A program made the translations under genes and the position numbers. Shown piece by piece: positions 26,123-34,759 of a stretch of 64,000 bases of DNA. The notes below the pieces were generated by a model. The model was not told the origin of the DNA. It saw only the letters and a program-made list of their open reading frames with translations, and searched no databases. This DNA is from Bacteroidota bacterium (GTDB lineage Bacteria > Bacteroidota > Bacteroidia > Bacteroidales > Paludibacteraceae), in assembly GCA_023459355.1 (NCBI GenBank), contig JAEWUM010000029.1, positions 1 through 64,000 on the forward strand, read 5' to 3'. Each line of letters starts with the position of its first letter. Position 1 is the first letter of the stretch.

Positions 26123-27484
26123 TTAAACATTTATTTTCCAATAACCGCCTTTGGCGGGTCCAATTCGCTTTAACAGGTCTTTGGCTTTGAGCTTGGCAAT
26201 ATTTTTTTCTATTGCTCGTGTTGTCATACTTAATACACCAGATAATTCCTCAATAGTTATTTGCGGATTATTTTCTATTGCATTTAAGATTTTCTCCGAA
26301 CTTTTCTCCGAACTTTTCTCCGAACTTTTCTCCGAACTTTTCTGTATCGTTTCTACATTATCTACATTGTCTTTATAATCAATTGCATATACAGTAACAG
26401 CAAAGCAATCGGAAACAACCTCAAAATCAGGTTTTTTTGATCCATACTCCTGAAACATTTTCCTAATACGTCGTATGCCTGTTCCATATTTTTCTATCCA
26501 GCCAATATCTTTAATTATACTTGCAATTTGTCGGTTTCGCGGTTTAGAAACATATTGATTTGACAGTAAATCTTCAATAGTTAATGGAAACATAAGCGTT
26601 CCAGGGTTATAAAACGAAATATGGTCGTTGAAAATCTTTATTATAGAATGTCCACTGTCCCTATAGTCGCGATGAACAATCATATTCAAAACAATTTCAC
26701 GAATTGCATCAAGTGGATATTGCCAACGCTGTATATTCTCGATTTGAGTGTCGGTAATAATGATTTCTTTATTGATATGTTTGCGTATAAAGGACATAAC
26801 ATCTTCAACTTGCGAAATAATATCCGAATGCAATGTTACATCATCTTTAATAACAATTTCCGAAGCAAATTGTCCCATTTGTATGGTTGAATACAAATTA
26901 TGATCGTTTGAAAATAGTAAGTAACAACCATTTGTAATTTTATTACCTTCAAGTAGCAATTCATTTTTCAGCAAAAATTCCATCGAACTATCAAAATGCA
27001 AGTTTGGATTTCGCTGTTCAATCAAAGCAATAACTTTCTCTACTTTTTCCAAAGAAATATCTTGCAAACTTTTATTAGGACGAGAATAGTAGTCCCAACT
27101 TGTATTTTTTGTTTGTAGGTGCATTGCTGCAACTTCATCGAGCGACATTTGATGTGTGGAGTTATTTACCCGCTTATAATATCGACCTCTAAAGGCAACT
27201 GGCTTCACGGGAAATTCCTGAACAGAAAATTCTACCACCTGATGTCCTTCAATTTCAACAATCTCTGCATCGGCAATAACTGAAGGTTGAGTTTTGGTTT
27301 TAAATTCATTGAGCCATTTTTGAATACTTTCTGAACTTATCTCAAATTTCTTGACAGGAACTCCTTTATCACTTACACCGACAACAACCTTTCCTCCTTT
27401 GGTGTTTGCAAAAGCGACAAGAGCTTCCATAGCTTCTTCGTGGAAACCCGATTTAAATTCGATATGTTGGTTTTCCTTTAACAT
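26123..27484 (-). CDS. AlbA_2 (Schlafen-type)/HATPase ATP-binding protein, copy 2
   Basis: The 453-residue protein has the same plan as the gene at 23621-25000. An AlbA_2 domain (ENQHIEFKSGFHEEAMEALV, GGKVVVGVSD, GRYYKRVNNSTHQ) is followed by the ATP-binding half (NMIVHRDY, FYNPGTL, EKYGTGIRRIRKM) and a winged helix (QITIEELSGVLSMTTRAIEKNI). Identity to copy 1 is moderate, so they are separate lineages. The linker is (SSEK)n from a 12-bp tandem repeat. R4 copies lie on both sides, at 26032-26115 and 27566-27656. Function unknown; a regulatory role is likely. Confidence 0.82.
   Translation of the reverse strand: MLKENQHIEFKSGFHEEAMEALVAFANTKGGKVVVGVSDKGVPVKKFEISSESIQKWLNEFKTKTQPSVIADAEIVEIEGHQVVEFSVQEFPVKPVAFRGRYYKRVNNSTHQMSLDEVAAMHLQTKNTSWDYYSRPNKSLQDISLEKVEKVIALIEQRNPNLHFDSSMEFLLKNELLLEGNKITNGCYLLFSNDHNLYSTIQMGQFASEIVIKDDVTLHSDIISQVEDVMSFIRKHINKEIIITDTQIENIQRWQYPLDAIREIVLNMIVHRDYRDSGHSIIKIFNDHISFYNPGTLMFPLTIEDLLSNQYVSKPRNRQIASIIKDIGWIEKYGTGIRRIRKMFQEYGSKKPDFEVVSDCFAVTVYAIDYKDNVDNVETIQKSSEKSSEKSSEKSSEKILNAIENNPQITIEELSGVLSMTTRAIEKNIAKLKAKDLLKRIGPAKGGYWKINV
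26292..26339. repeat. 12-bp tandem repeat inside AlbA gene copy 2
   Basis: Four perfect 12-base units (TTCTCCGAACTT) encode four SSEK repeats directly ahead of the C-terminal winged helix. It is the counterpart of the (VNVG) repeat in the paralogue but has an unrelated unit. Confidence 0.92.
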
Positions 27485-27565
27485 CTTTCTTTGCTTTCTT
27501 GAACTCTACGGAAACACCTTCTCCTTTGGATAGTATTTGTGGGATGTTGATGTTCATTATTATAT

Positions 27566-27656
27566 TACGCCCCTTCGGGGCTGTTATTTCATGGGGTTCA
27601 TTGTATCCCCGGGTTAAAACCCGGGGTTAATGATATGTCGCCCTTACAGGGCTTTG
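27566..27656 (-). repeat. R4 triple-hairpin repeat, copy 3
   Basis: GCCCCTTCGGGGC, a long CCCCGGGTT/AACCCGGGG palindrome and GCCCTTACAGGGC occur in series, nearly identical to copy 2. It occupies the first part of the 383-base gap between the second AlbA gene and upxY. R1 repeats fill most of the rest. Confidence 0.87.
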
Positions 27657-27674
27657 TAATTATAAATGTTAGAG

Positions 27675-27780
27675 CCGTCATTGCGAGCGCGTCATTGCGA
27701 GCGTAGCGAAGCAACCCCGTCATTGCGAGGAGTTCGCGAAGTGAACGACGAAGCAACCCCAAAAAACACGCACTTGGCTT
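27675..27780 (+). repeat. R1 repeat cluster upstream of AlbA gene
   Basis: One truncated and two complete R1 units run in tandem in plus orientation. The last ends in the extended tip ACGCACTTGGCTTTTTA. The middle of the last unit has the palindrome GTTCGCGAAGTGAAC-like core. Confidence 0.85.
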
Positions 27781-27844
27781 TTTATATCACGGCAAAGCCC
27801 CGTCAGCCCCACCATAGACCGACTAACCCCCTCATATACAACAA

Positions 27845-27864
27845 CTCTCCTTATACAAGGAGAG
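27845..27864 (-). terminator. Hairpin just downstream of upxY
   Basis: CTCTCCTT-ATAC-AAGGAGAG is a perfect 8-bp stem with a 4-base loop, four bases past the end of upxY on the minus strand. No strong U-run follows, so it may be a pause or processing site; a full terminator is less likely. Confidence 0.45.
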
Positions 27865-27867
27865 CCA

Positions 27868-28407
27868 CTATTTCTTCACTACGGCATCTAATGCCACCTG
27901 TACCTGTAACCCTAATTTATCGAGCAGCAACACGATATATTTCTTTCCGATTTTAATCACCTTGCCACCGGCATCTTTCATCGGACCAATGGCAACCCGA
28001 ACTTCATCATCCAGTTCAATCCGGCATGCTTTCCCATTGGCATATTCCAGAAACTGCCGGATGGCTTTGATTTCCTGTGACTGTACCACAGCCGGTTGTT
28101 GTTCAAAATAAACAATCCGGGCTACTCCCGGCACACGAACCAAATCATACAAGGTTGATTGGTGTGTATAAACAAAAAGATAGGACGGGAACAGGGGCAT
28201 CTCTACCATTTTAACCCGATCCGACCATTTGCGGGGAGAAAGATGTATAGGCAAAAAAACCTCGACACCCTGTTCTGTCAGCCGCTGCTGTACCTGTTTC
28301 TCTGCCCTTGGAGCCGTATATACAACATACCAGGCACTGCTTTGTTCAACACTTTCTTTGTCTTTTCGTATCTCTGCTTTACTCATCGTTTCATCTGTTA
28401 CCATCAT
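27868..28407 (-). CDS. upxY: UpxY-type transcription antiterminator (NusG-like)
   Basis: This NusG-family protein (about 179 residues from the ATG at 28407; 28386 is another option) has the NGN-domain signature SSAWYVVYTAPRAEKQVQQRL, the FLPIHL and LFPSYLFVY blocks, and a C-terminal KOW-like part (DAGGKVIKIGKKYIVLLLDKLG). UpxY proteins let RNA polymerase read through long capsule operons in Bacteroides by acting on the leader of their own operon. Here the gene is not first in the locus. It lies after the priming and export genes, suggesting that it governs the AlbA/epimerase/sugar part downstream. Confidence 0.87.
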   Translation of the reverse strand: MMVTDETMSKAEIRKDKESVEQSSAWYVVYTAPRAEKQVQQRLTEQGVEVFLPIHLSPRKWSDRVKMVEMPLFPSYLFVYTHQSTLYDLVRVPGVARIVYFEQQPAVVQSQEIKAIRQFLEYANGKACRIELDDEVRVAIGPMKDAGGKVIKIGKKYIVLLLDKLGLQVQVALDAVVKK

Positions 28408-28472
28408 CACATTTATCACCCACAAATTTCGGCTTTTTAACCTAATAAAACAAATATTTTATAATAAATTAT

Positions 28473-28602
28473 CGTCATTGCGAGGCGGCAAAGCCGCCGA
28501 AGCAACCCCCTAAAACTCCGCACAAATCTATTGTCCCCGTCATTGCGAGCGAAGCGAAGCAACCTCGTCATTGCGAGGAGCGTAGCGACGAAGCAACCCC
28601 CA
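28473..28602 (+). repeat. R1 repeats between upxY and dehydratase-like gene
   Basis: R1 copies lie at about 28473-28510 and 28538-28602, the latter a tandem pair in plus orientation. The last copy runs into the 3' end of the dehydratase-like gene (stop at 28568) and is translated as its final residues. Between the R1 copy and upxY the DNA is AT-rich. Confidence 0.87.
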
Positions 28603-29662
28603 TAAACTCTTCCACCTGCCCTAAACTAAATCGCTGCATATTTGCACCCCGCTCCCTCGCCTGATGCCATTCGAGGGTTTTTCTGAGGGCTGTTTCAGCA
28701 TCCCACCGGGGTGTCCAGCCGGGAACATTAACATAGCCCACAGCTGCCTCTCCGACATAAGAGACTTCTCCTGTTAACTGCTGTTGTTCTGTTTTCAAAA
28801 CAGTTTCAGGGTTACCCCATAATTCTCGAAAAGTCTGAGCCACCCATTTTTCATCTTTAAAGAATGATCCTTGCGGATAGATTCTGCTGTCGCAGACTGA
28901 ATCCGAAATCTCACCAAGATAAAAATTGCGGGTGGCAACCAACACACCCGTAAGCATATCCAACACATGCAACATGAATCGAATATTATCGGGACGAACT
29001 TTAATTTGCTTCTGGTTAGACAACATCGCCTGAACATATTCCTGTATCAGGTTATTTTTCGACCAGTCACCACCGCCAACAGGAGGAAATGTTTTAATAT
29101 TAGCTACACTTTTAGGGAATGCCGGAGAATTGTTCGCATGAAAATATGCATTGCGGTATCCGGTAGTTAAAAACTCAGTCGATCTGAAACTTCCGGTCAC
29201 CAAATCCAGTTCTCCCTGGTTTTTTTTACCGCAACTCTTCAGCAACATGGTACCCGAGTAGTCTGGAACCAGGTTGACAAAAACCCGCGTGTGAGCGGAT
29301 TGCCGGCAGATTTCGAGCGCATTCAATGAGCCCAGCAGGTTGATAGTATACAACTCTTTCGGCTCAACACTATCGATATAGCCACAAACAGAAGAAAGAT
29401 GGATGACAATCTCAGGTTGCTGAAGTTGGTTAATGGTGTTGAAACGTTCGAAGTCCCGCACATCACCAATATACGAATGAATCAATTCATGTAAATCGGT
29501 TTCCTCATAAAAATTCGGATATACGGGAGGTTTGATGGAAAATCCGCTGAGTTTCGCACCATAACTATGCAGCAAAAGCGTTAGCCATGATCCTATAAAT
29601 GTGGTATGACCAATAATAAGTATTTTCTTATCGTTGTAAAATTTTATCAAATCAGTTTGCAT
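28568..29662 (-). CDS. CDP-glucose 4,6-dehydratase-like protein, probably catalytically impaired
   Basis: This 364-residue extended SDR aligns by eye with CDP-glucose 4,6-dehydratases (KKILIIGHTTFIGSWL, PEIVIHLSS, GYRNAYF, GGGDWSKNNL, WTPRWD). The key residues are gone. The site of the YxxxK motif reads LDLVTGSFRSTEF, placing Val155 and Phe159 where Tyr and Lys belong, and the TSD motif is VPD. The Gly-rich NAD loop is also altered. It may be a pseudoenzyme or use another chemistry. The last ~12 residues (ASSLRSSQ) come from an R1 repeat, so the original C-terminus was replaced or extended. Confidence 0.72.
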   Translation of the reverse strand: MQTDLIKFYNDKKILIIGHTTFIGSWLTLLLHSYGAKLSGFSIKPPVYPNFYEETDLHELIHSYIGDVRDFERFNTINQLQQPEIVIHLSSVCGYIDSVEPKELYTINLLGSLNALEICRQSAHTRVFVNLVPDYSGTMLLKSCGKKNQGELDLVTGSFRSTEFLTTGYRNAYFHANNSPAFPKSVANIKTFPPVGGGDWSKNNLIQEYVQAMLSNQKQIKVRPDNIRFMLHVLDMLTGVLVATRNFYLGEISDSVCDSRIYPQGSFFKDEKWVAQTFRELWGNPETVLKTEQQQLTGEVSYVGEAAVGYVNVPGWTPRWDAETALRKTLEWHQARERGANMQRFSLGQVEEFMGVASSLRSSQ

Positions 29663-29706
29663 GCATTCATCAAGGAGTTAAAGAATCTGGTATTTTCTGA
29701 GTTCGT

Positions 29707-32070
29707 CTATTTGCGTTTTTTCTTCCCGTAACCGTACCCATAACCATAAGCATATTTTCCTCCATACTTTTTGGACTCAATATCAACATCATTCACAATC
29801 AGATAAATTTGCTTGAGAGAATTCTCCTTGTGAATACGTTCTATAAATTCCAGATTACGTTTGTCGGAGAAATTAGCCCGGCAGACATAGAGTGTCAGAT
29901 TAGACACACGATTAATCAGGAACGTATCCGACACAGCTCCCACCGGAGCGGAGTCTATCAGAATATAGTCATACTGTTCGCGTAGCTCCGAAATAAGCTG
30001 ATCAAAACGCTCACTGAGGATCAATTCATTCGGGTTTGGGGGTATGATTCCTCCCGGCAATATATACAAATTCGGAAATTCTGATGAATGATGAATGAGT
30101 TTACGGTAATCATTCTCCATTCCCGACAAATAAGATGAAATACCTTCCTGCTCGACAATCCCGAAATGATTAGCCAGCATAGGTTTGCGCAGGTCCATCC
30201 CGATTAACAACACTTTCTTTCCGGTCAGTGAAATCGAAACTGCTAAGTTGATACTGACAAAAGTTTTTCCTTCACCCGACTCCGTCGATGTAATCAACAA
30301 CAACCTGTCTTTGGGCCGGTTCATGATAAACTGGAGTTTGCTTCGCAACAAGCGGAGCAGTTCCGCGTTGGCGCTGGCATTAGTGCCATGATCAATTACA
30401 ACATCCGGACTGTTTTGGTGTGCAAGTTCAGCAATAATAGGAACACTCGTCAAGCTTTCCACTTCATTCCGGTCGTTGAAAGTCGTCGTAAAAGTGAATT
30501 TAAGATAGAGAAAGCCAACCGGCAACAACAACCCGAGAAACAAAGAGGCAGCCAAGATCATCGGAAGTTTGGGCGCCGTTTTATCGGCCGTATCGGCCGC
30601 ATCGAGCAAACGTGCTTTCGGTATGGTTACAGCCATGCTTAAGGAAGCTTCTTCCCTCTTTTGCAACAGGAACATATACAGCGATGCCTTGATTTCCTGC
30701 TGGCGTTTGATTTCTAAAAACTCACGTTCTTGTTGCGGTATCTTTTTTAACTGGGATGTCAGAAAAGCATTCTGGCTTTCCAACTCCCGAATGCTGATTT
30801 GCAAGCCTTTTCGTGAAGTGGAAATGCTGTTCTGAATCGACATCCGGCTCGACTGGATCTGTGATTCAAGACCTTGCAGAGTAGGATTGTTGCCTGATGA
30901 GCCACTTGCGACCCGGTCACGGGATACGAGTAATTTGTTGTATTCCTGAATCACTGCAACTAACCCTACATCGGTTAAGCCTAAGTTGGGAATCAACGCG
31001 TATTTGTTGACCGGATCCTTCAAAAACTCTTCGATATATTTTATCAATTGTAACTGAATCTCGGTTTCGTTCATTTTCTGATCGTATAAATTACTTCTTT
31101 GCAGGTATATCTCTGCATCCGCATCTATATTGGTCAGTTTATTGGTTTGCTTATATTTTTGGAGGTTCTGCTCTACATCCGTAAGTTCATCGGTCAGCAA
31201 ATCCAAACGGCTATCGATAAACAGGGCTGTGAAATTGGCCGATTTATTGATCTGGTCGATGGCATCCTGGTTGTATAAATCAATCAGTCGTTGCAGGAAA
31301 TCTTTTCCTTTCTGAACATTCTTTTCCCTGAATGTAATATTAACCAGGTCTCCGTCTTTAGGAACTTCTGTTGACAAAGCGTACTCCTGATAAGCTTTAA
31401 CAACAGAAAGCGGGTTGTGTATCTTGATATAGATTTTATCCTCGGGAACTGACTTCGGATTTTTCAACAAGATTTGCACTTTACCAGCCGGGGTTTCGAT
31501 GGTAGCCGGAAGTTGGTTTACTTTGCTCTTGAAACCAACCGTTTTAAGTCCTTTTTTGTATTTGCCGGATATTGAGTAATACCCATCCGAATCATATGCT
31601 ACCGAAAGCTCAAGCGGCTTTCCAATGAGCAACATATCATCGTAAGCCATAGAAACCTCTAGCGGACTGGCAGTATAAAGTTCAATTGGTTTCAGAAACG
31701 AAACTTTGGTATAAACGTTATAGAGCTTCAGGTCGTTCACCACTTTTTTTATCAGTTCTTTTGAATGAACAACCTGTTTTTCATTGTAAATATTGGAAGA
31801 ACCGGTCGACATACCAAAAGCATCCAACTGTTTCAGGATGGACATCTGACTCACCTGCCCTGAAGAATTATCGGCAATGAGCAAAGTGGATTTAAACTGA
31901 TACTGATCGGGCTGAATCCGGAAATAAACCAGGCCGGCAACAAGCACGACGATGACAGATGCCAGTATCCATTTCCAATACGCCAGGTATTTTTCAATCA
32001 ACTCCCTCCAGTCGATAGGTTTTTCGACCATCAGTTGCTCTAACTCATCTACGTTTATATTCTTGTTCAT
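29707..32070 (-). CDS. wzc: Polysaccharide co-polymerase / BY-tyrosine kinase (Wzc-like)
   Basis: The 787-residue inner-membrane protein has an N-terminal Wzz domain between two spans (around residues 35-55 and 505-530), a long coiled coil between them, and a cytoplasmic BY-kinase. The kinase has Walker A STESGEGKTF, Walker A' LLIGMDLRKP and Walker B YDYILIDSAP. The tail is a tyrosine cluster (GGKYAYGYGYGYGKKKRK) for autophosphorylation. The ATG at 32070 is chosen; an in-frame extension to 32139 is pure R1 repeat sequence (HRFARND) and is not a true N-terminus. It controls chain length and export with the Wza-like protein. Confidence 0.92.
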   Translation of the reverse strand: MNKNINVDELEQLMVEKPIDWRELIEKYLAYWKWILASVIVVLVAGLVYFRIQPDQYQFKSTLLIADNSSGQVSQMSILKQLDAFGMSTGSSNIYNEKQVVHSKELIKKVVNDLKLYNVYTKVSFLKPIELYTASPLEVSMAYDDMLLIGKPLELSVAYDSDGYYSISGKYKKGLKTVGFKSKVNQLPATIETPAGKVQILLKNPKSVPEDKIYIKIHNPLSVVKAYQEYALSTEVPKDGDLVNITFREKNVQKGKDFLQRLIDLYNQDAIDQINKSANFTALFIDSRLDLLTDELTDVEQNLQKYKQTNKLTNIDADAEIYLQRSNLYDQKMNETEIQLQLIKYIEEFLKDPVNKYALIPNLGLTDVGLVAVIQEYNKLLVSRDRVASGSSGNNPTLQGLESQIQSSRMSIQNSISTSRKGLQISIRELESQNAFLTSQLKKIPQQEREFLEIKRQQEIKASLYMFLLQKREEASLSMAVTIPKARLLDAADTADKTAPKLPMILAASLFLGLLLPVGFLYLKFTFTTTFNDRNEVESLTSVPIIAELAHQNSPDVVIDHGTNASANAELLRLLRSKLQFIMNRPKDRLLLITSTESGEGKTFVSINLAVSISLTGKKVLLIGMDLRKPMLANHFGIVEQEGISSYLSGMENDYRKLIHHSSEFPNLYILPGGIIPPNPNELILSERFDQLISELREQYDYILIDSAPVGAVSDTFLINRVSNLTLYVCRANFSDKRNLEFIERIHKENSLKQIYLIVNDVDIESKKYGGKYAYGYGYGYGKKKRK

Positions 32071-32084
32071 ATCAATTATTTTAT

Positions 32085-32148
32085 CGTCATTGCGAGCAAA
32101 GCGAAGCAACCCCCCGTCATTGCGAGCGAAGCGATGCAAACACCTGCA
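32085..32148 (+). repeat. Two R1 repeats upstream of wzc
   Basis: Two shortened R1 units in plus orientation fill most of the 87-base gap between the wza and wzc genes and would lie in the transcript leader of wzc. Confidence 0.88.
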
Positions 32149-32157
32149 CTTATTTAT

Positions 32158-32979
32158 TTATTTTAAGATATTAATCAAAAGTGTTGCAATCGATATCAGC
32201 GTTCCCACGACCGATATCGACAACGATTCAGCCGAACTGATAGCCGAAGCGCGTGCCCTGGAGTCGTTGGGTTCTACGTAAAGAACATCATTCTGTTGCA
32301 AATAAAAATAGGGAGAATTAATCAGATTCCTATCCCGGATATCAATACGAATCGTTTCCCGGTTACCGTTATTCTCCCGTACCAGCAACACACTCTCCCT
32401 GCGACCGTAAATGGTCATATCGCCGGCCATGGCCAGTGCCTCCAGAATGGAAATTTTTTCATTGTCAATCACAAAGGATCCCGGACGCATTACTTCACCC
32501 AAAACGGAAACTTTAAAATTGGCATAACGAATTAGGATGATGGGTTCTTCAATAATATACTGTGGATATATCGCTTTCTTAATCTGTTCTGCCAACGCTG
32601 CTTTTGTCATACCGGCAACCTGTATTTTTCCAATGACCGGGAAGACTAAATTACCTTCCATATCTACCAGATAATTTTGCATACTCAATCCGTATGAAAT
32701 ATAACTGCCATTACCGGCGCTATAACTTTTAGAAGCTTCACCTGCCGGAATTAGTGGTAGATTAAAGGGGATTGCTGCTTCCGGGGTATTTGTATTTACT
32801 GTTATTAACAATACATCTCCAATTTTAATAACCGGATCAGGAACCGGCGCCTGAACCGAATCGGACATAACCACCTGTTTACCCGCCTGTTGAAGATAAG
32901 CTACTTTTTGGTAGGCATTGCAACCTGTCAACAGCGCTATAAACAACAGAAAGGTTGTTTTCTTTATTATGTGAGTCAT
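32158..32979 (-). CDS. wza: Outer-membrane polysaccharide export lipoprotein (Wza-like)
   Basis: The 273-residue protein has a lipoprotein signal peptide with the lipobox LLTGC (Cys20). A polysaccharide-export domain follows (DPVIKIGDVLLITVNT) and then an SLBB-type domain (VSVLGEVMRPGSFVIDNEKISILEALAMAG). A C-terminal hydrophobic helix (VVGTLISIATLLINILK) may form the outer-membrane pore as in Wza. It lies directly before wzc and completes the Wzy-dependent export machinery. Confidence 0.9.
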   Translation of the reverse strand: MTHIIKKTTFLLFIALLTGCNAYQKVAYLQQAGKQVVMSDSVQAPVPDPVIKIGDVLLITVNTNTPEAAIPFNLPLIPAGEASKSYSAGNGSYISYGLSMQNYLVDMEGNLVFPVIGKIQVAGMTKAALAEQIKKAIYPQYIIEEPIILIRYANFKVSVLGEVMRPGSFVIDNEKISILEALAMAGDMTIYGRRESVLLVRENNGNRETIRIDIRDRNLINSPYFYLQQNDVLYVEPNDSRARASAISSAESLSISVVGTLISIATLLINILK

Positions 32980-33039
32980 ATACTATAATTAAATATTTTT
33001 ATCCAAATTACCAACGCTTTTTATTAATTTTTATTGCCC

Positions 33040-33202
33040 CCGTCATTGAGAGCCGTCATTGCGAGCGAAGCGAAGCACCCTCGTCATTGCGAGTGAAGCG
33101 AAGCAACCCCACGTCATTGCGAGTGAAGCGAAGCAACCCCCGTCATTGCGAGTGAAGCGAAGCAACCCCACGTCATTGCGAGCGAAGCGAAGCAACCCCC
33201 CG
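33040..33202 (+). repeat. Tandem array of R1 repeats
   Basis: About five R1 units, plus a truncated one, follow head to tail in the 244-base gap between wza and the priming transferase gene. Units of 30-34 bases alternate CGAGCGAAGCGAAGC and CGAGTGAAGCGAAGC variants. It is the only long head-to-tail run in the window. It differs from CRISPR in having no unique spacers. Confidence 0.9.
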
Positions 33203-33223
33203 CGCATTTGCACCAAACAGTTA

Positions 33224-34609
33224 TTATCTCGCATTCATAAACGCCTTCAAATCAAATATTGTTTTCCATACAATCACCAGGTCCCAGTCCAACGACCAAT
33301 TCCGGATGTATTCTTTATCCATTTCCACCCGCTTCTCCATTTTCCACAATTCATCTGTTTCGCCGCGGAATCCATTGATTTGCGCCCAACCGGTTATTCC
33401 CGGTTTGACATAATGCCGAACCAGATAATCATCTATCAGGGCGGAGTACTTATCTGTATGTGCAAGCATGTGGGGACGGGGACCAACAACCGACATATCA
33501 CCTTTAAGAACATTGAAAAACTGAGGAAGTTCGTCAATATTGGTCTTACGTAGAAATTTGCCAATGCCCGTGATTCTCGGATCATCTTCGGTAGCCTGTC
33601 TCAAATCAGCCTCCTCATTCATCCGCATGCTGCGGAATTTATAACATTCAAAATTAATTTTATTGATCCCTGTTCGTTTTTGTTTGAACAACACCGGTCC
33701 TTTCGAACTGAGTTTAATCAATAATGCCATAAACGGATAGAGCCAGGATAGTAAAAGGAGAATGACCAGACCGGAAAAAATCAAATCGAAAATCCGTTTT
33801 TTAATCTGGTTCTCAATCATATCCATTGGTATCTTCTGTGGATTAATCACGGTAATGCCATCCAACTTGTCAACATCGTATTGATGCATTTCGATCGCCT
33901 CGTTCTCAGGAACGTAAAACAACCTTACCCCTAACTGGTTACAGGTATGTAACAACTCCTTGTTGATATCGCAATAAGGAATCAGTTCTTTCGGGCTTTT
34001 AATGGTGACGAACACTACGTGAATATTGTGGTCCAGAACAACCTTCCTCAATTCATCGCGGGTCCCCAACACATTCTTACCCGGGGTATCATCCAGGTAC
34101 CCGACAAACATGTATTTTAAAATCGGATTGACTTTGATGATGCGTTTAACTTTTTGTAATGTTTCATTTTTCCCCACGAGTAATACCCTTTTTACTCGGC
34201 TGCTTTTCAGATGATAGTATTTTATGATCTTAAAATAGACATAGTTTGCCAACAGTTTGGTAAACACGAAGAACGCACCGGAAATTCCGATGAAAAACCA
34301 CAAGTAACCGATAATGGAAAGAAAGGGAAGAAAGAAAATAAATGCGAGCAGGAAAAAGACCACCGAACGCTTGACCATCCTGAATAACCTGGTTCTGAAT
34401 CCTTTTTTCAGATACAACATCTTCTTCCTGACGAAGATGAATGCCATCACCCAGGAAAAATTTGAGAGCAACAAACAAAGATATAAATCCATGTTATGCT
34501 CAAACCGGAACCGATAGAGAAGAAAAGCAAAAAACAAAAAGGAAAGATTCAGCAACAGCAGATCTAACACAACAGAAATAAATTGTAATTCATTTTCTCG
34601 GGTTTTCAT
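33224..34609 (-). CDS. Polyprenyl glycosylphosphotransferase (WbaP/WcaJ-type priming enzyme)
   Basis: The 461-residue enzyme has four or five N-terminal spans, a CoA-binding-like middle domain (KRVLLVGKNETLQKVKRI, GYLDDTPG), another span near residue 280, and the C-terminal bacterial sugar transferase domain (KRTGINKINFECYKFRSMR, DELPQFFNVLKGDMSVVGPRPH). It moves a sugar-1-phosphate onto undecaprenyl phosphate to start each repeat unit. It is the first gene of the locus, and a well-formed promoter lies 66-97 bases upstream. Confidence 0.92.
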   Translation of the reverse strand: MKTRENELQFISVVLDLLLLNLSFLFFAFLLYRFRFEHNMDLYLCLLLSNFSWVMAFIFVRKKMLYLKKGFRTRLFRMVKRSVVFFLLAFIFFLPFLSIIGYLWFFIGISGAFFVFTKLLANYVYFKIIKYYHLKSSRVKRVLLVGKNETLQKVKRIIKVNPILKYMFVGYLDDTPGKNVLGTRDELRKVVLDHNIHVVFVTIKSPKELIPYCDINKELLHTCNQLGVRLFYVPENEAIEMHQYDVDKLDGITVINPQKIPMDMIENQIKKRIFDLIFSGLVILLLLSWLYPFMALLIKLSSKGPVLFKQKRTGINKINFECYKFRSMRMNEEADLRQATEDDPRITGIGKFLRKTNIDELPQFFNVLKGDMSVVGPRPHMLAHTDKYSALIDDYLVRHYVKPGITGWAQINGFRGETDELWKMEKRVEMDKEYIRNWSLDWDLVIVWKTIFDLKAFMNAR

Positions 34610-34674
34610 ACAAACAATCAGTAAGGTAAACTAATGTTAAACCTACATGGTTAACATCTTTTATTTAAGCCGTG

Positions 34675-34706
34675 CAAAGTTAAGATTTTTTTGGAATGTT
34701 TACAAT
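34675..34706 (-). promoter_or_regulatory. Bacteroidota-type promoter of the polysaccharide locus
   Basis: On the minus strand the -7 element TAACTTTG (34682-34675) fits TAnnTTTG exactly. ATTG (34706-34703) stands 20 bases upstream as a -33 element. Transcription would start near 34668, giving a leader of about 60 bases ahead of the priming transferase gene. Confidence 0.7.
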
Positions 34707-34745
34707 GTTATTGATAAATTAATGGTTAAAATTGAAAGTTTTTGC

Positions 34746-34753
34746 TATTTTTG
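34746..34753 (+). promoter_or_regulatory. Probable promoter (-7 box) of the ECF S-component gene
   Basis: TATTTTTG matches TAnnTTTG; the -33 region is weak. The start would fall near 34760, giving a ~180-base leader before the gene at 34942. Confidence 0.5.
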
Positions 34754-34759
34754 TCGGGA

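Noticed and set aside
27666..27956. Small plus-strand protein rich in RHCERSEA-type peptides
   Set aside because: It is a translation of R1 repeats and runs over the 3' end of upxY on the other strand.
32071..32139. Longer N-terminus for the Wzc-like protein
   Set aside because: The extra residues (HRFARND repeated) are translated R1 repeat; the conserved start is at 32070.
33040..33202. CRISPR array
   Set aside because: Units abut with no unique spacers and the same sequence recurs singly throughout the window; no cas genes.
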